From NCBI GenBank assembly GCA_019429275.1, contig JAHYJC010000004.1, forward strand, positions 62,001 to 126,000: a stretch of DNA of 64,000 bases, read 5' to 3'. This document shows positions 54,218 to 62,874 of the stretch, piece by piece. The stretch's first letter is position 1. Each line of letters begins with the position of its first letter. Both the position numbers and the translations under genes were made by a program. The DNA is from Lentimicrobium sp. Its GTDB lineage: Bacteria > Bacteroidota > Bacteroidia > Bacteroidales > Lentimicrobiaceae. The notes beneath the pieces are model-generated. The model saw only the letters and a list, made by a program, of their open reading frames with translations. It had not been told where the DNA came from and ran no database searches.

Positions 54218-55303
54218 ATGAACAAAAATTTAAAGCGGTTAATTTCGATAATTATCATTGTGGCCGTTTTGTTGGTAATCATTGGTAATAAAGCCGGATG
54301 GTTTTCTCCCGCCTCTCCACAGGATCAGCAATCAAAATCATCCGGGCCTGAAGCGCTTATAGTAAGTGCCCAGATAATTGTTCCCGGAGGATTGTCGGAT
54401 GTTATTGTTTCGACCGGTTCAATCATAGCTGATGAACAGGTTGATCTGAGTGCAGAGGTATCCGGGCGCATCACTTCAATCCGGTTTACAGAAGGTGCCT
54501 ACGTAAATAAAGGAGAGTTGCTTGCTACCATAAACGATACTGAATTGCTGGCCCATCTCAGAAAAAATGCCTATACCCTCAAACTTGCCGAGGAACGGGA
54601 AGCCCGGCAAAAATCATTGTTATTGAAAGAGGCTGTTAGTCAGGAAGTTTATGATCGTGCATTGACCGAATTAAATACTGTACAGGCTGAGGCTGCATTA
54701 ATCGAAGCACAGTTGCTGAAAACACGCATTGTAGCCCCTTTCAATGGAACCATTGGATTGCGCCAGGTAAGTGAAGGCGCTTATGTAACACCTGGGCAAA
54801 GAATTGCCAGCCTTACCCGTACCGTACCTGTAAAGCTTGAATTTTCAGTTCCTGAGCGTTTTTCAGGTTCAGTAACCAAAGGCTCAAAGGTTCAATTTGA
54901 GGTTGAAGGAATTGACCGCAGGCTTGAAGCTGTGGTATATGCCGCCGAACCACGCATCGATCCTGTAACAAGGGCGCTTACGGTCAGAGCTACCTATCCG
55001 AACTCCAGAAATGAACTCAATCCCGGTGCCTATGCAAGGGTTGAATTCATATTGAATCACCTTTCTGAAGCCATCACCGTGCCGGCTCAGGCATTGATTC
55101 CTGAACTGGGTGGGTTTAAAATTTATGTTTATAACAATGGTAAAGCCGCCCTTCGAAATATAACTGTTGGTATTCGTACCAGCAATCAGGTGCAGATAAC
55201 CACCGGGTTGAATGCCGGCGATACCATTATAACTACCGGAATCTTACAGTTAAGGGATGGCATGCCCTTAACCATTGATAAACTTACCAATACAAACCAA
55301 TGA
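54218..55303 (+). CDS. RND efflux periplasmic adaptor (membrane fusion protein)
   Basis: 361 residues. One N-terminal membrane anchor (about 8-24) leads to the barrel-sandwich hybrid domain with SAEVSGRITSIRFTEGAYVNKGELLATI, the helical hairpin (LAEEREARQKSLLLKEAVSQEVYDRALTELNTVQAEAAL) and VAPFNGTIGLRQVSEGAYVTPGQRI, and the beta-barrel and membrane-proximal domains to the end. It bridges pump and outer-membrane channel in the periplasm. The stop overlaps the pump start by 4 bp (ATGA). Confidence 0.95.
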   Translation: MNKNLKRLISIIIIVAVLLVIIGNKAGWFSPASPQDQQSKSSGPEALIVSAQIIVPGGLSDVIVSTGSIIADEQVDLSAEVSGRITSIRFTEGAYVNKGELLATINDTELLAHLRKNAYTLKLAEEREARQKSLLLKEAVSQEVYDRALTELNTVQAEAALIEAQLLKTRIVAPFNGTIGLRQVSEGAYVTPGQRIASLTRTVPVKLEFSVPERFSGSVTKGSKVQFEVEGIDRRLEAVVYAAEPRIDPVTRALTVRATYPNSRNELNPGAYARVEFILNHLSEAITVPAQALIPELGGFKIYVYNNGKAALRNITVGIRTSNQVQITTGLNAGDTIITTGILQLRDGMPLTIDKLTNTNQ

Positions 55304-58300
55304 GCATTTCCTCGCTAAGCATTAAACGTCCGGTTCTGGCGACAGTCATGTCAATAGTGATTGTCCTTTTTGGGGTAATCGGACTTGTTTCAGTTGGAGT
55401 CAGGGAGTATCCCAGTGTTGATCCGCCAATCGTCAGCATTAGCACTTCTTATGTCGGGGCAAGCGCTGATGTTATAGAATCGCAGATAACCGAACCTCTT
55501 GAGGAATCGGTCAACGGCATTGCCGGAATCAGAACCCTTACCTCAACCAGTCGTGATGGCCGGAGCAACATCAGGGTCGAGTTTGATCTTGATGTTGACC
55601 TTGAAACTGCAGCCAATGACGTTCGCGATAAAGTTTCAGCTGCCACCCGGAGACTTCCGCCCGATGTTGACCCGCCTGTAGTAACCAAAGCCGATGCCGA
55701 TGCAAGCCCCATTATTTTTGTCAATATCCGCAGTGAGCAAAGAAGCCTGCTCGAACTGAATGAAGTAGCTGAACGTGTTTTTAAAGAACGTCTGCAGACC
55801 ATTCCCGGAGTAAGTCAGATTCAGATTTGGGGCTCCCGGAGATATTCCATGAGGCTATGGATGGATCCGTCCCGGCTTACAGCTTTTAAACTTACACCGG
55901 TCGATATCAGAAATGCACTTCTCCGGGAAAACGTAGAACTCCCTTCAGGCCGTATCGAAGGTCAAAACATCGAACTCACTGTCCGTACCATGGGACGGCT
56001 TGAAACCCCGGAGGATTTTAACAACCTGATTCTGAAGCAGGACGGAGACAACATCATTAGGTTCCGCGATGTGGGTTATGCCGAACTCTGGCCTGAAAAT
56101 GACAGATCAATTCTAAGAAGAGATGGGGTGCCTATGGTAGGAACGGTAATCGTTCCTCAACCAGGTTCCAACCATATTGAAATTGCTGATGAATTTTACA
56201 AGCGTCTGGAACTGATAAAAAAAGATTTACCAGAAGATATTACTGTAGGCATTGGTTTTGATACCACTGAGTTTATCAGAGACTCAATCAAAGAAGTGGA
56301 ACAATCGATCTATATTGCTTTTATCCTGGTTGTTTTTATTATTTTCTTCTTTTTACGCGATTGGCGTACTACAATCATACCTGTAATCGTAATTCCGATT
56401 TCACTCATCGGTTCATTCTTTATCATGTATATTGCTGATTTTTCAATCAATGTTCTGACATTACTAGGCATTGTTCTTGCCATAGGACTGGTTGTGGACG
56501 ATGCTATTGTGGTGCTTGAGAATATCTACACAAAGATTGAAAAGGGGATGCCTCCGTTACAGGCCGGTATTCAGGGTTCTGCCGAAATTTTCTTTGCTGT
56601 AATTGCTACCACCATTGCCCTGGCTACCGTTTTCCTACCCGTTATTTTTCTAGAGGGAATCACCGGAAGGCTCTTCCGTGAATTTGGAATTGTACTTGCC
56701 GGTTCTGTTATCATATCGTCGTTTGTGGCGCTTACGCTCACACCCATGCTTGGAACAAAGATTCTCAAGCGCCGCGAAAAACACAACTACATCTACAATG
56801 TTACCGAACCTTTCTTTGTCAGTCTGAACAAAGCTTATACCGATTCACTGAATTGGTTTCTGGCGCACAAATGGCTTGCGTGGGTAATAAGTGTTGGCGC
56901 AGTAGTGTTGATCGTTGGTCTGGGTAGTCTTCTTCAGTCTGAGTTGGCACCCCTCGAAGACCGTTCAGGAATGAGACTTGTCTCATCTGCCCCCGAAGGA
57001 ATTACTTTCGACTACATGGACGCCTATATGAAGGAAGTTACGGCCATGGTTCAGGAAAAAGTACCTGAAGCACAGGCCATTGTATCCATCACATCACCAG
57101 GATGGAGCGGGGGGACCAATTCAGGTTTTATCAGAATCAGGCTTGTGAATCCCGATCAACGTACCCGAAGTCAGCAGGAAATTGCCGGAGCATTGACCAA
57201 AGAAGCCCGAAAATACAGTGCAGCCAGGTCATATATTGCCCAGGATCAGTCTATTGGTGGAGGTGGAGGAGGAGGATTGCCTGTTCAATATGTCATTCAG
57301 GCCCCGAATCTTGAAAAGCTTAAAAAAATACTTCCCGACTTTATGGCAGAAGTGCAAAAAAGCGATAAATTTTCGTTTGCCGATCTTAATCTTAGATTCA
57401 ATAAACCCGAAGTCAGGGTTAACATCAATCGCGAAAAAGCAAGAATTGCGGGCGTATCTGTACGCGACATTGCCGAAACACTGCAACTCGGGCTTAGCGG
57501 CCAAAGGTTTGGATATTTTATTATGGATGGCAGGCAATATCAGGTAATCGGCCTTGTTGAACGTCCTTACCGAAGCCAGCCTCTTGACCTTCGATCACTT
57601 TCGGTTCGGAATGCTGCAGGAGATATGCTTCAGCTCGATAATTTTGTAACCCTAACCGAAGATATAAATCCACCTCAACTATTCAGGTACAACCGTTTTG
57701 TTTCAGCTACAGTTTCGGCAAACCCTGTTGAAGGCCTTACTATCGGTGATGGAATTGCAGAAATGGACCGCATAGCTGATCTGGTACTCGATGATACTTA
57801 CTCTACCTCGCTATCAGGAGCTTCAAAGGATTTTGCCGAAAGTTCCTCGAGCCTGGTTTTTGCATTTTTACTTGCCCTTGTGCTGATTTACCTGGTTCTA
57901 TCCGCGCAGTTTGAAAGCTTCCGCGATCCTTTCATCATCATGTTTACCGTACCTCTTGCACTTGCGGGTGCGGTGCTGACTTTATGGTATTTTGACAAAA
58001 CCCTCAATATCTTCAGCCAGATTGGTATCATCATGCTTATCGGACTGGTGACCAAGAATGGTATTTTGATCGTTGAATTTGCCAATCAGCGCAAATCTGC
58101 CGGCTTATCGCGTCTGGCTGCCATCTCCGATGCTGCGTCCAGCAGGTTCAGGCCCATTCTTATGACCAGTTTATCTACCATTTTAGGTGCATTGCCTATT
58201 GCGCTCGCACTTGGGGCAGGCTCGGCAAGCCGCGTTTCTATGGGAACAGCCATCATTGGCGGCCTCACACTCTCAACCCTGCTCACCCTTTATGTAGTTC

Positions 58301-58389
58301 CGGCTATGTATGATTATATTTCGGGCAAAACAAAATCAGTGTCCAATGTCAGTGATCTTTCTGAATCAAGTCAATCTGAAAATGAATAA
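55300..58389 (+). CDS. RND multidrug efflux permease, HAE1-type
   Basis: 1029 residues, full length. Topology is that of AcrB: 12 helices with two large periplasmic loops after helices 1 and 7. SSLSIKRPVLATVMSIVIVLFGVIG opens the chain, the helix 4 proton-relay motif reads GIVLAIGLVVDDAIVVLEN (Asp pair kept), and the second half has GIIMLIGLVTKNGILIVEFANQ. A glycine run (GGGGGGG) lies in the second periplasmic loop at about residues 652-658. The substrate cannot be read from sequence. The terminal region overlaps the tolC-type gene by 8 bp. Confidence 0.96.
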   Translation: MSISSLSIKRPVLATVMSIVIVLFGVIGLVSVGVREYPSVDPPIVSISTSYVGASADVIESQITEPLEESVNGIAGIRTLTSTSRDGRSNIRVEFDLDVDLETAANDVRDKVSAATRRLPPDVDPPVVTKADADASPIIFVNIRSEQRSLLELNEVAERVFKERLQTIPGVSQIQIWGSRRYSMRLWMDPSRLTAFKLTPVDIRNALLRENVELPSGRIEGQNIELTVRTMGRLETPEDFNNLILKQDGDNIIRFRDVGYAELWPENDRSILRRDGVPMVGTVIVPQPGSNHIEIADEFYKRLELIKKDLPEDITVGIGFDTTEFIRDSIKEVEQSIYIAFILVVFIIFFFLRDWRTTIIPVIVIPISLIGSFFIMYIADFSINVLTLLGIVLAIGLVVDDAIVVLENIYTKIEKGMPPLQAGIQGSAEIFFAVIATTIALATVFLPVIFLEGITGRLFREFGIVLAGSVIISSFVALTLTPMLGTKILKRREKHNYIYNVTEPFFVSLNKAYTDSLNWFLAHKWLAWVISVGAVVLIVGLGSLLQSELAPLEDRSGMRLVSSAPEGITFDYMDAYMKEVTAMVQEKVPEAQAIVSITSPGWSGGTNSGFIRIRLVNPDQRTRSQQEIAGALTKEARKYSAARSYIAQDQSIGGGGGGGLPVQYVIQAPNLEKLKKILPDFMAEVQKSDKFSFADLNLRFNKPEVRVNINREKARIAGVSVRDIAETLQLGLSGQRFGYFIMDGRQYQVIGLVERPYRSQPLDLRSLSVRNAAGDMLQLDNFVTLTEDINPPQLFRYNRFVSATVSANPVEGLTIGDGIAEMDRIADLVLDDTYSTSLSGASKDFAESSSSLVFAFLLALVLIYLVLSAQFESFRDPFIIMFTVPLALAGAVLTLWYFDKTLNIFSQIGIIMLIGLVTKNGILIVEFANQRKSAGLSRLAAISDAASSRFRPILMTSLSTILGALPIALALGAGSASRVSMGTAIIGGLTLSTLLTLYVVPAMYDYISGKTKSVSNVSDLSESSQSENE

Positions 58390-59719
58390 GTTAAATTATA
58401 AATTTACAGAACCGGTTATTGTTGTATTGGTTTTGCTTTGCATCATTTGTGCTGGATCATTTCATGCAGGTGCACAGGTATTCACAGCCGGCGATGCTGT
58501 GATAACAGCACTTGAAAATAACTACAATATCCGGATAGCCAGGCTGGGAGAAGAGGAGCTTCGCAATAACCTTACCCTTGGCAATGCCGGTTTTTTGCCT
58601 GGTGTGGGACTGAATGCAGGACAGTCAAACAGCGTTACCAATTCCAGACAGGAATATTTATCAGGCCAGATCAATGAAAGGGAAAATGCAAAATCAAATT
58701 CATTTTCGACAAGTGTAAATATGAACTGGACCATTTTCGACGGTTTCAGAATGTTTAACAATTATTCAATGCTTTCAAATCAGCTGAAAGCCGGTGAATA
58801 CAGTACCCGTCTGGCAGTTGAAAACACAATATCTCAGGTGTTGAATAACTACTACAATATTGTTCAGCTGAATCAAAAAGTAAAGGTTTTTGAAAAGGCG
58901 GTTTCCCTTGGCGAAGAGCGCACGGTAATTGCCCGAGAAATGCTGATGATCGGCTCAGGTTCAAGGCTCGATCTGTTGCAGGCTGAAGTCGATCTGAATA
59001 CCGATAAATCTCAGTTGCTCGATCTGCAGGAGCGGATTTCCGAAGCTTCTATCGCTCTGAATCAGCTTCTTGCCCGTGATGCAGGTATAACTTTTGCCGT
59101 GGAAGATACATTTAGTCTTATGCCCGGATTTGAATACGAGCGGCTTCTCAAAAAGATGGAAACCGAAAATGTATCCTTACTCATGTCGAACCTGGATATT
59201 GAATTGGCGATGAATCAATTGAAAGATATCAGGGGAAGCCGTTTACCGGGTGTCGGAGTAAATCTGGGTTATAATTTCAATGTGCAGGCCAGTGAATCCG
59301 GCTTTGTAAAATCAGGAAGAACATCCGGGCTGAATTACGGAATTACCGCCTCAATGAACCTGTTCGATGGCTTTAACCTGAACCGGCAGCAAAAGAATGC
59401 AAAAATAAGGATTGAGGTTGCAGAAATGCAAAAGCAGTCTTATTTAAGTGAATTCAGGGCTGCGCTTCTTTCAACCTATACCGCTTATAACTACAGGTTA
59501 AAAATGGTTGAATTTGAGAAACTAAACCTGCAAACAGCAAATATTAATTTCGACATTGCCGGGGAGCGCTATCGCCTAGGCGAATTATCGGGCATTGAAT
59601 ACCGCGAAGCACAGAAAAATCTGCTGCTGGCCAACGAAAGGCTGATCAATGCACAGTTTGAAGTCCGCTTACTCGAAATCATGTTGCTTCAGATCAGTGG
59701 TTCAATCTTGCCGGAGTAA
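58382..59719 (+). CDS. TolC-family outer-membrane efflux protein
   Basis: 445 residues from the ATG at 58382, which lies in the last 8 bp of the pump gene; a longer upstream frame overlaps the pump by 80 bp and has no signal. The signal peptide region ends FHAGAQ (about residue 32). Two repeats of coiled helical hairpins, each about 190 residues, carry the TolC pattern (LENNYNIRIARLGEEELRNNLTLGNAGFLPGVGLNAG and VSLLMSNLDIELAMNQLKDIRGSRLPGVGVNLGYN). It is the exit duct of the RND pump; the three genes form one operon. Confidence 0.94.
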   Translation: MNKLNYKFTEPVIVVLVLLCIICAGSFHAGAQVFTAGDAVITALENNYNIRIARLGEEELRNNLTLGNAGFLPGVGLNAGQSNSVTNSRQEYLSGQINERENAKSNSFSTSVNMNWTIFDGFRMFNNYSMLSNQLKAGEYSTRLAVENTISQVLNNYYNIVQLNQKVKVFEKAVSLGEERTVIAREMLMIGSGSRLDLLQAEVDLNTDKSQLLDLQERISEASIALNQLLARDAGITFAVEDTFSLMPGFEYERLLKKMETENVSLLMSNLDIELAMNQLKDIRGSRLPGVGVNLGYNFNVQASESGFVKSGRTSGLNYGITASMNLFDGFNLNRQQKNAKIRIEVAEMQKQSYLSEFRAALLSTYTAYNYRLKMVEFEKLNLQTANINFDIAGERYRLGELSGIEYREAQKNLLLANERLINAQFEVRLLEIMLLQISGSILPE

Positions 59720-59806
59720 TTCTTTAGTTTGATAATCAGGGTATTATCTGTAAGATTAAGATATGCTTTATGCTAATGGCATTCTGTTACATTTCACTTT
59801 CTTTAC

Positions 59807-59814
59807 TATCTTTG
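59807..59814 (+). promoter_or_regulatory. -7 box of the GH30 gene
   Basis: TATCTTTG, a match to TAnnTTTG, 70 nt before the ATG at 59885. Confidence 0.45.
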
Positions 59815-59884
59815 CATTGTTATTCTTAGTGTAATGATTACACTATCTGTTTGCATATGCATTTAATTTTTAATACGATAAATC

Positions 59885-61345
59885 ATGAAACACTTGTTTA
59901 TCTTAGCCGGAATGGCTTTTTTATGGGGATGTACAAATACAAAGGAGCCTGTAAAGGAGAATGCAAAATATACACTCCCCGAAGGAAATAAGACTGCAGT
60001 ATATACAACTGCAATGGATACTGATCTGCGTTTGGTAAAAGGAGAGGATTCAGAATTCACCGATTTTGGGCAACCCCTCGAAACCCAGATTTGTGTATTT
60101 GTAGATCCGACCAAAACCTTTCAGGAGTATCTGGGAATTGGCGGAGCCATAACCGATGCCTCGGCCGAAACATTCTACAAATTATCTGAGCAAAAACAAC
60201 AGGAAGTGCTCGATGCTTACTTCAGCAGGGATAAAGGAATCGGCTACAACATTGTGCGCACCAACATTCACAGTTGCGACTTTTCAAGTGCCAGTTATAC
60301 TTATGTGAATGACGGGGATGCCGAACTGGCTTCATTTTCCGTTGAACCCGACAAAAAATACAGAATCCCGATGATAAAAGCGGCAATAGAAAAAGTAGGC
60401 GACGAGGTTGTTTTTTATGCCAGCCCATGGAGTCCACCGGCATGGATGAAAGACAACAACAGTATGCTTCAGGGCGGAAAGTTGAAAAAAGAGTTTTACC
60501 AGAATTGGGCTGAATATTTTGTGAAGTTCATTAAAAGTTACGAAGCTGAAGGAATCCCTGTATGGGGCGTAACCATTCAGAATGAACCCATGGCAAAGCA
60601 AACCTGGGAATCCTGTATCTGGACAGCTGAAGAAGAGCGTGATTTTCTGAATTATAACCTGGGCCCGACCATGCACAAATCAGGGCTGGCCGACAAAAAA
60701 ATTGTGATGTGGGACCACAACCGCGACCTGATCTATCAGAGGGCCTCAACCTACTTTGCCGATGAAGAAGTCCGCAAATACGCCTGGGGTATCGGATTTC
60801 ACTGGTACGAAGACTGGAGTGGCGGAGTTCCGGTATATGAAAACATACAAAGAGTTCAGGAAGCCTTTCCGGATATGCATTTGCTGTTTACCGAAGGAAC
60901 TGCCGAAAGTTTTAATGCAGAACAATATTCTGACTGGTTTTTGGGTGAAGAATACGGGCGCTCAATGATACACGATTTTAACAACGGTGCAGTGGGTTGG
61001 ACCGACTGGAACATTCTGCTCGATGAAACCGGCGGACCAAATCATGTGGGTAATTTCTGTTTCGCTCCCATGCATGGCGATACCCAAACCGGGGAACTGA
61101 TTTATACCAATTCCTATTTCTATATCGGCCATTTCTCAAAATTTATTCAACCCGGCGCAAAACGAATCATTGCCTCGCCCAGCCGCAGTCAGTTGATCAG
61201 CACAGCATTTCTGAATCCTGACGGTACAGTGGTTGTGATAGTTATGAATGAAAGTGAGATCAAAACCGATTTCTCTTTATGGATTGATGGAAAAGCGGCT
61301 CCGGCAACAAGTCTGCCAAGATCGATTATGACATTTGTAATTTAA
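59885..61345 (+). CDS. GH30-family glucosylceramidase-like lipoprotein
   Basis: 486 residues. A short lipoprotein signal (MKHLFILAGMAFLWGC, Cys 16) is followed by the GH30 domain: FQEYLGIGGAITDASAETF, the acid-base Glu in WGVTIQNEPMAKQTWESC (about 235) and the nucleophile Glu in LLFTEGTAESF (about 340), then the beta-sandwich C-terminal domain (from about 420). GH30 enzymes hydrolyse beta-glucosides, beta-1,6-glucans or related chains; the subgroup is not identifiable by eye. No SusC/SusD pair is adjacent, so it is not part of a typical polysaccharide-use locus within the window. Confidence 0.92.
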   Translation: MKHLFILAGMAFLWGCTNTKEPVKENAKYTLPEGNKTAVYTTAMDTDLRLVKGEDSEFTDFGQPLETQICVFVDPTKTFQEYLGIGGAITDASAETFYKLSEQKQQEVLDAYFSRDKGIGYNIVRTNIHSCDFSSASYTYVNDGDAELASFSVEPDKKYRIPMIKAAIEKVGDEVVFYASPWSPPAWMKDNNSMLQGGKLKKEFYQNWAEYFVKFIKSYEAEGIPVWGVTIQNEPMAKQTWESCIWTAEEERDFLNYNLGPTMHKSGLADKKIVMWDHNRDLIYQRASTYFADEEVRKYAWGIGFHWYEDWSGGVPVYENIQRVQEAFPDMHLLFTEGTAESFNAEQYSDWFLGEEYGRSMIHDFNNGAVGWTDWNILLDETGGPNHVGNFCFAPMHGDTQTGELIYTNSYFYIGHFSKFIQPGAKRIIASPSRSQLISTAFLNPDGTVVVIVMNESEIKTDFSLWIDGKAAPATSLPRSIMTFVI

Positions 61346-61411
61346 TCATTTAACTAATTTTACTTAGCAAGGCTGCCAATGGTGTTTTGATGGCATATTG
61401 CCTTTTTTTAA

Positions 61412-61443
61412 CACAAAAAGCCCTTAATTAAGGGCTTTTTGTG
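61412..61443 (+). terminator. intrinsic terminator after the GH30 gene (bidirectional)
   Basis: A perfect 32-nt palindrome from CACAAAAAGCCCTTAA to its complement; the arms include AAAAA and TTTTT, so it can serve transcripts from either side. Confidence 0.88.
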
Positions 61444-61539
61444 TTTACATCTTAATAATGCATAAAGCTAACACAACAATTTTTACTTCGTAAAATAACG
61501 GACAATTTTTTTGGCGTAATGTACATTTTTCAGACCTTT

Positions 61540-61547
61540 TATTTTTG
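61540..61547 (+). promoter_or_regulatory. -7 box before the broken T9SS gene
   Basis: TATTTTTG, 71 nt before the ATG at 61619. A TTTG at 61510-61513 is 26 nt upstream, longer than usual. Confidence 0.35.
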
Positions 61548-61618
61548 CCTGACCTCCTCCCGCAAAGTCGGTCAATTATAAAATATCTTTATCTTTAATC
61601 TTTTAAAAATTCGATATT

Positions 61619-62809
61619 ATGAAAAAGGTCGCTAGCTTTATTACATTTCTGTTCCTTTACAGTTGTGTATTTTCCCAGTTCCCGATTCCTATTATTGACC
61701 TAAACCCAGACTCAACGTTTAATGACTATCCAATTAACAGCAAAACCCAATCACAACTGGTTACTTTAATTGACGATGGTGATACCCCTCTTCTGGTAAA
61801 TAGTATAACAAGCTCAGCGCCTTTCGAAGCGTTGTTGCTACATGATGAGTTGATGAATACATCTCCGTATCTTAGTGATACAGCCCTGATTGAAGCCGGG
61901 AAGAAAGAGGAAGTATTAAACAGCGCCCTGGTGCGTGATATAACGGTGGCCAACCCGCATTCAGCAAAATCACCTGAAGTAATTTCAGCGCTTGAACATC
62001 GAAACGAATCCTTGCCTGAAGGTATATGGGAAGAAATCAAAGCCGGTAAAAATCAAATCAGTGCCAGACAGGCGCTTGAAATCAGCATTTCTGATCTTTC
62101 GGCAGATAAGGCCTTATTCAAAACTCTGCTGATGCAGGCTTATCAGGAAGAAAACAAAAACGACAGTTTACGATGGCTGCTGAATCAAATTCCCGATGAG
62201 CTTTCTGCCTACAAATCTACCTGGACCTGGTTTGATGAGGGAAATGCAGGCTATGGACTGATTGCAATTCAGAATGTTGATTTAACAACTGTACCCGAAA
62301 GTCACCGAAATTACCAAAACGGGTATGTTCAGCTTGCTGAAATTATAAATCAACTGGCAACCGATACATCCTATGTTCTACAGAATGACACTTCAGCGCT
62401 AAATACCCTTCAGAATCTTGCCTTAGGCGACAATCCTGCCGGCATCTCAGCCCGTAACCTGCTTACAGCTTAACGTTTGATGAATTATGAAGCGGTTATT
62501 CCGGTTCCTGACACTACCCTGAAGTCAGCAGCATCATCATTTGATACTCCCCGAAAGGCAAAGGATGATAAAACAGGTATCCATGTTTTCCCTAACCCTG
62601 CCAACGATTACACCATAGTAAGTTACAATATGGAAGGAATCGTTGTTATGGAACTATTAAGCCAGGATGGGCGTGTAATCAGGTCGGAGAATCTGAAACC
62701 CGGCATCAACCAGCACCTTTTCCGCACTGAAGGTTTGCCATCAGGAGTCTATACTTTAAACCTAAAAGGTGGCAGTAAAGTTTTAACCACCAAATTGATA
62801 ATCAGGTAA
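61619..62809 (+). pseudogene. T9SS cargo protein, cut by an in-frame TAA
   Basis: The first part (284 codons) has a signal peptide (1-19, ending VFSQ), then a helical region (ALLLHDELMNTSPYLSDTALIEAGKKEEVLNSALVRDITVANP, a pattern seen near the ends of long T9SS proteins). A TAA at 62471-62473 follows DNPAGISARNLLTA, and the same frame continues after it through NYEAVIPVPD to a complete sorting domain (HVFPNPANDYTIV to GLPSGVYTLNLKG) ending at 62809. One substitution, for example TAC or TAT to TAA, would explain it. The signal peptide joined almost directly to this late region also suggests loss of a longer middle. A decayed or alternatively two-part gene is likely. Confidence 0.75.
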
Positions 62810-62828
62810 TTTGCTCAAACCGACAATC

Positions 62829-62852
62829 CTGCAGGCGGCTTTGTGCCTGCAG
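62829..62852 (+). terminator. hairpin after the broken T9SS gene
   Basis: CTGCAGGC (62829-62836) and GCCTGCAG (62845-62852) form a perfect 8-bp stem with an 8-nt loop, but only a weak T stretch follows, so termination may be partial. Confidence 0.45.
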
Positions 62853-62874
62853 CATTGATTTAAAATTGACTAGA

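Noticed and set aside
57255-57280. Glycine-rich run in the RND permease as a possible insertion
   Set aside because: It lies in a periplasmic loop of the pump in frame, and such flexible loops occur in this family, so I do not treat it as a defect.
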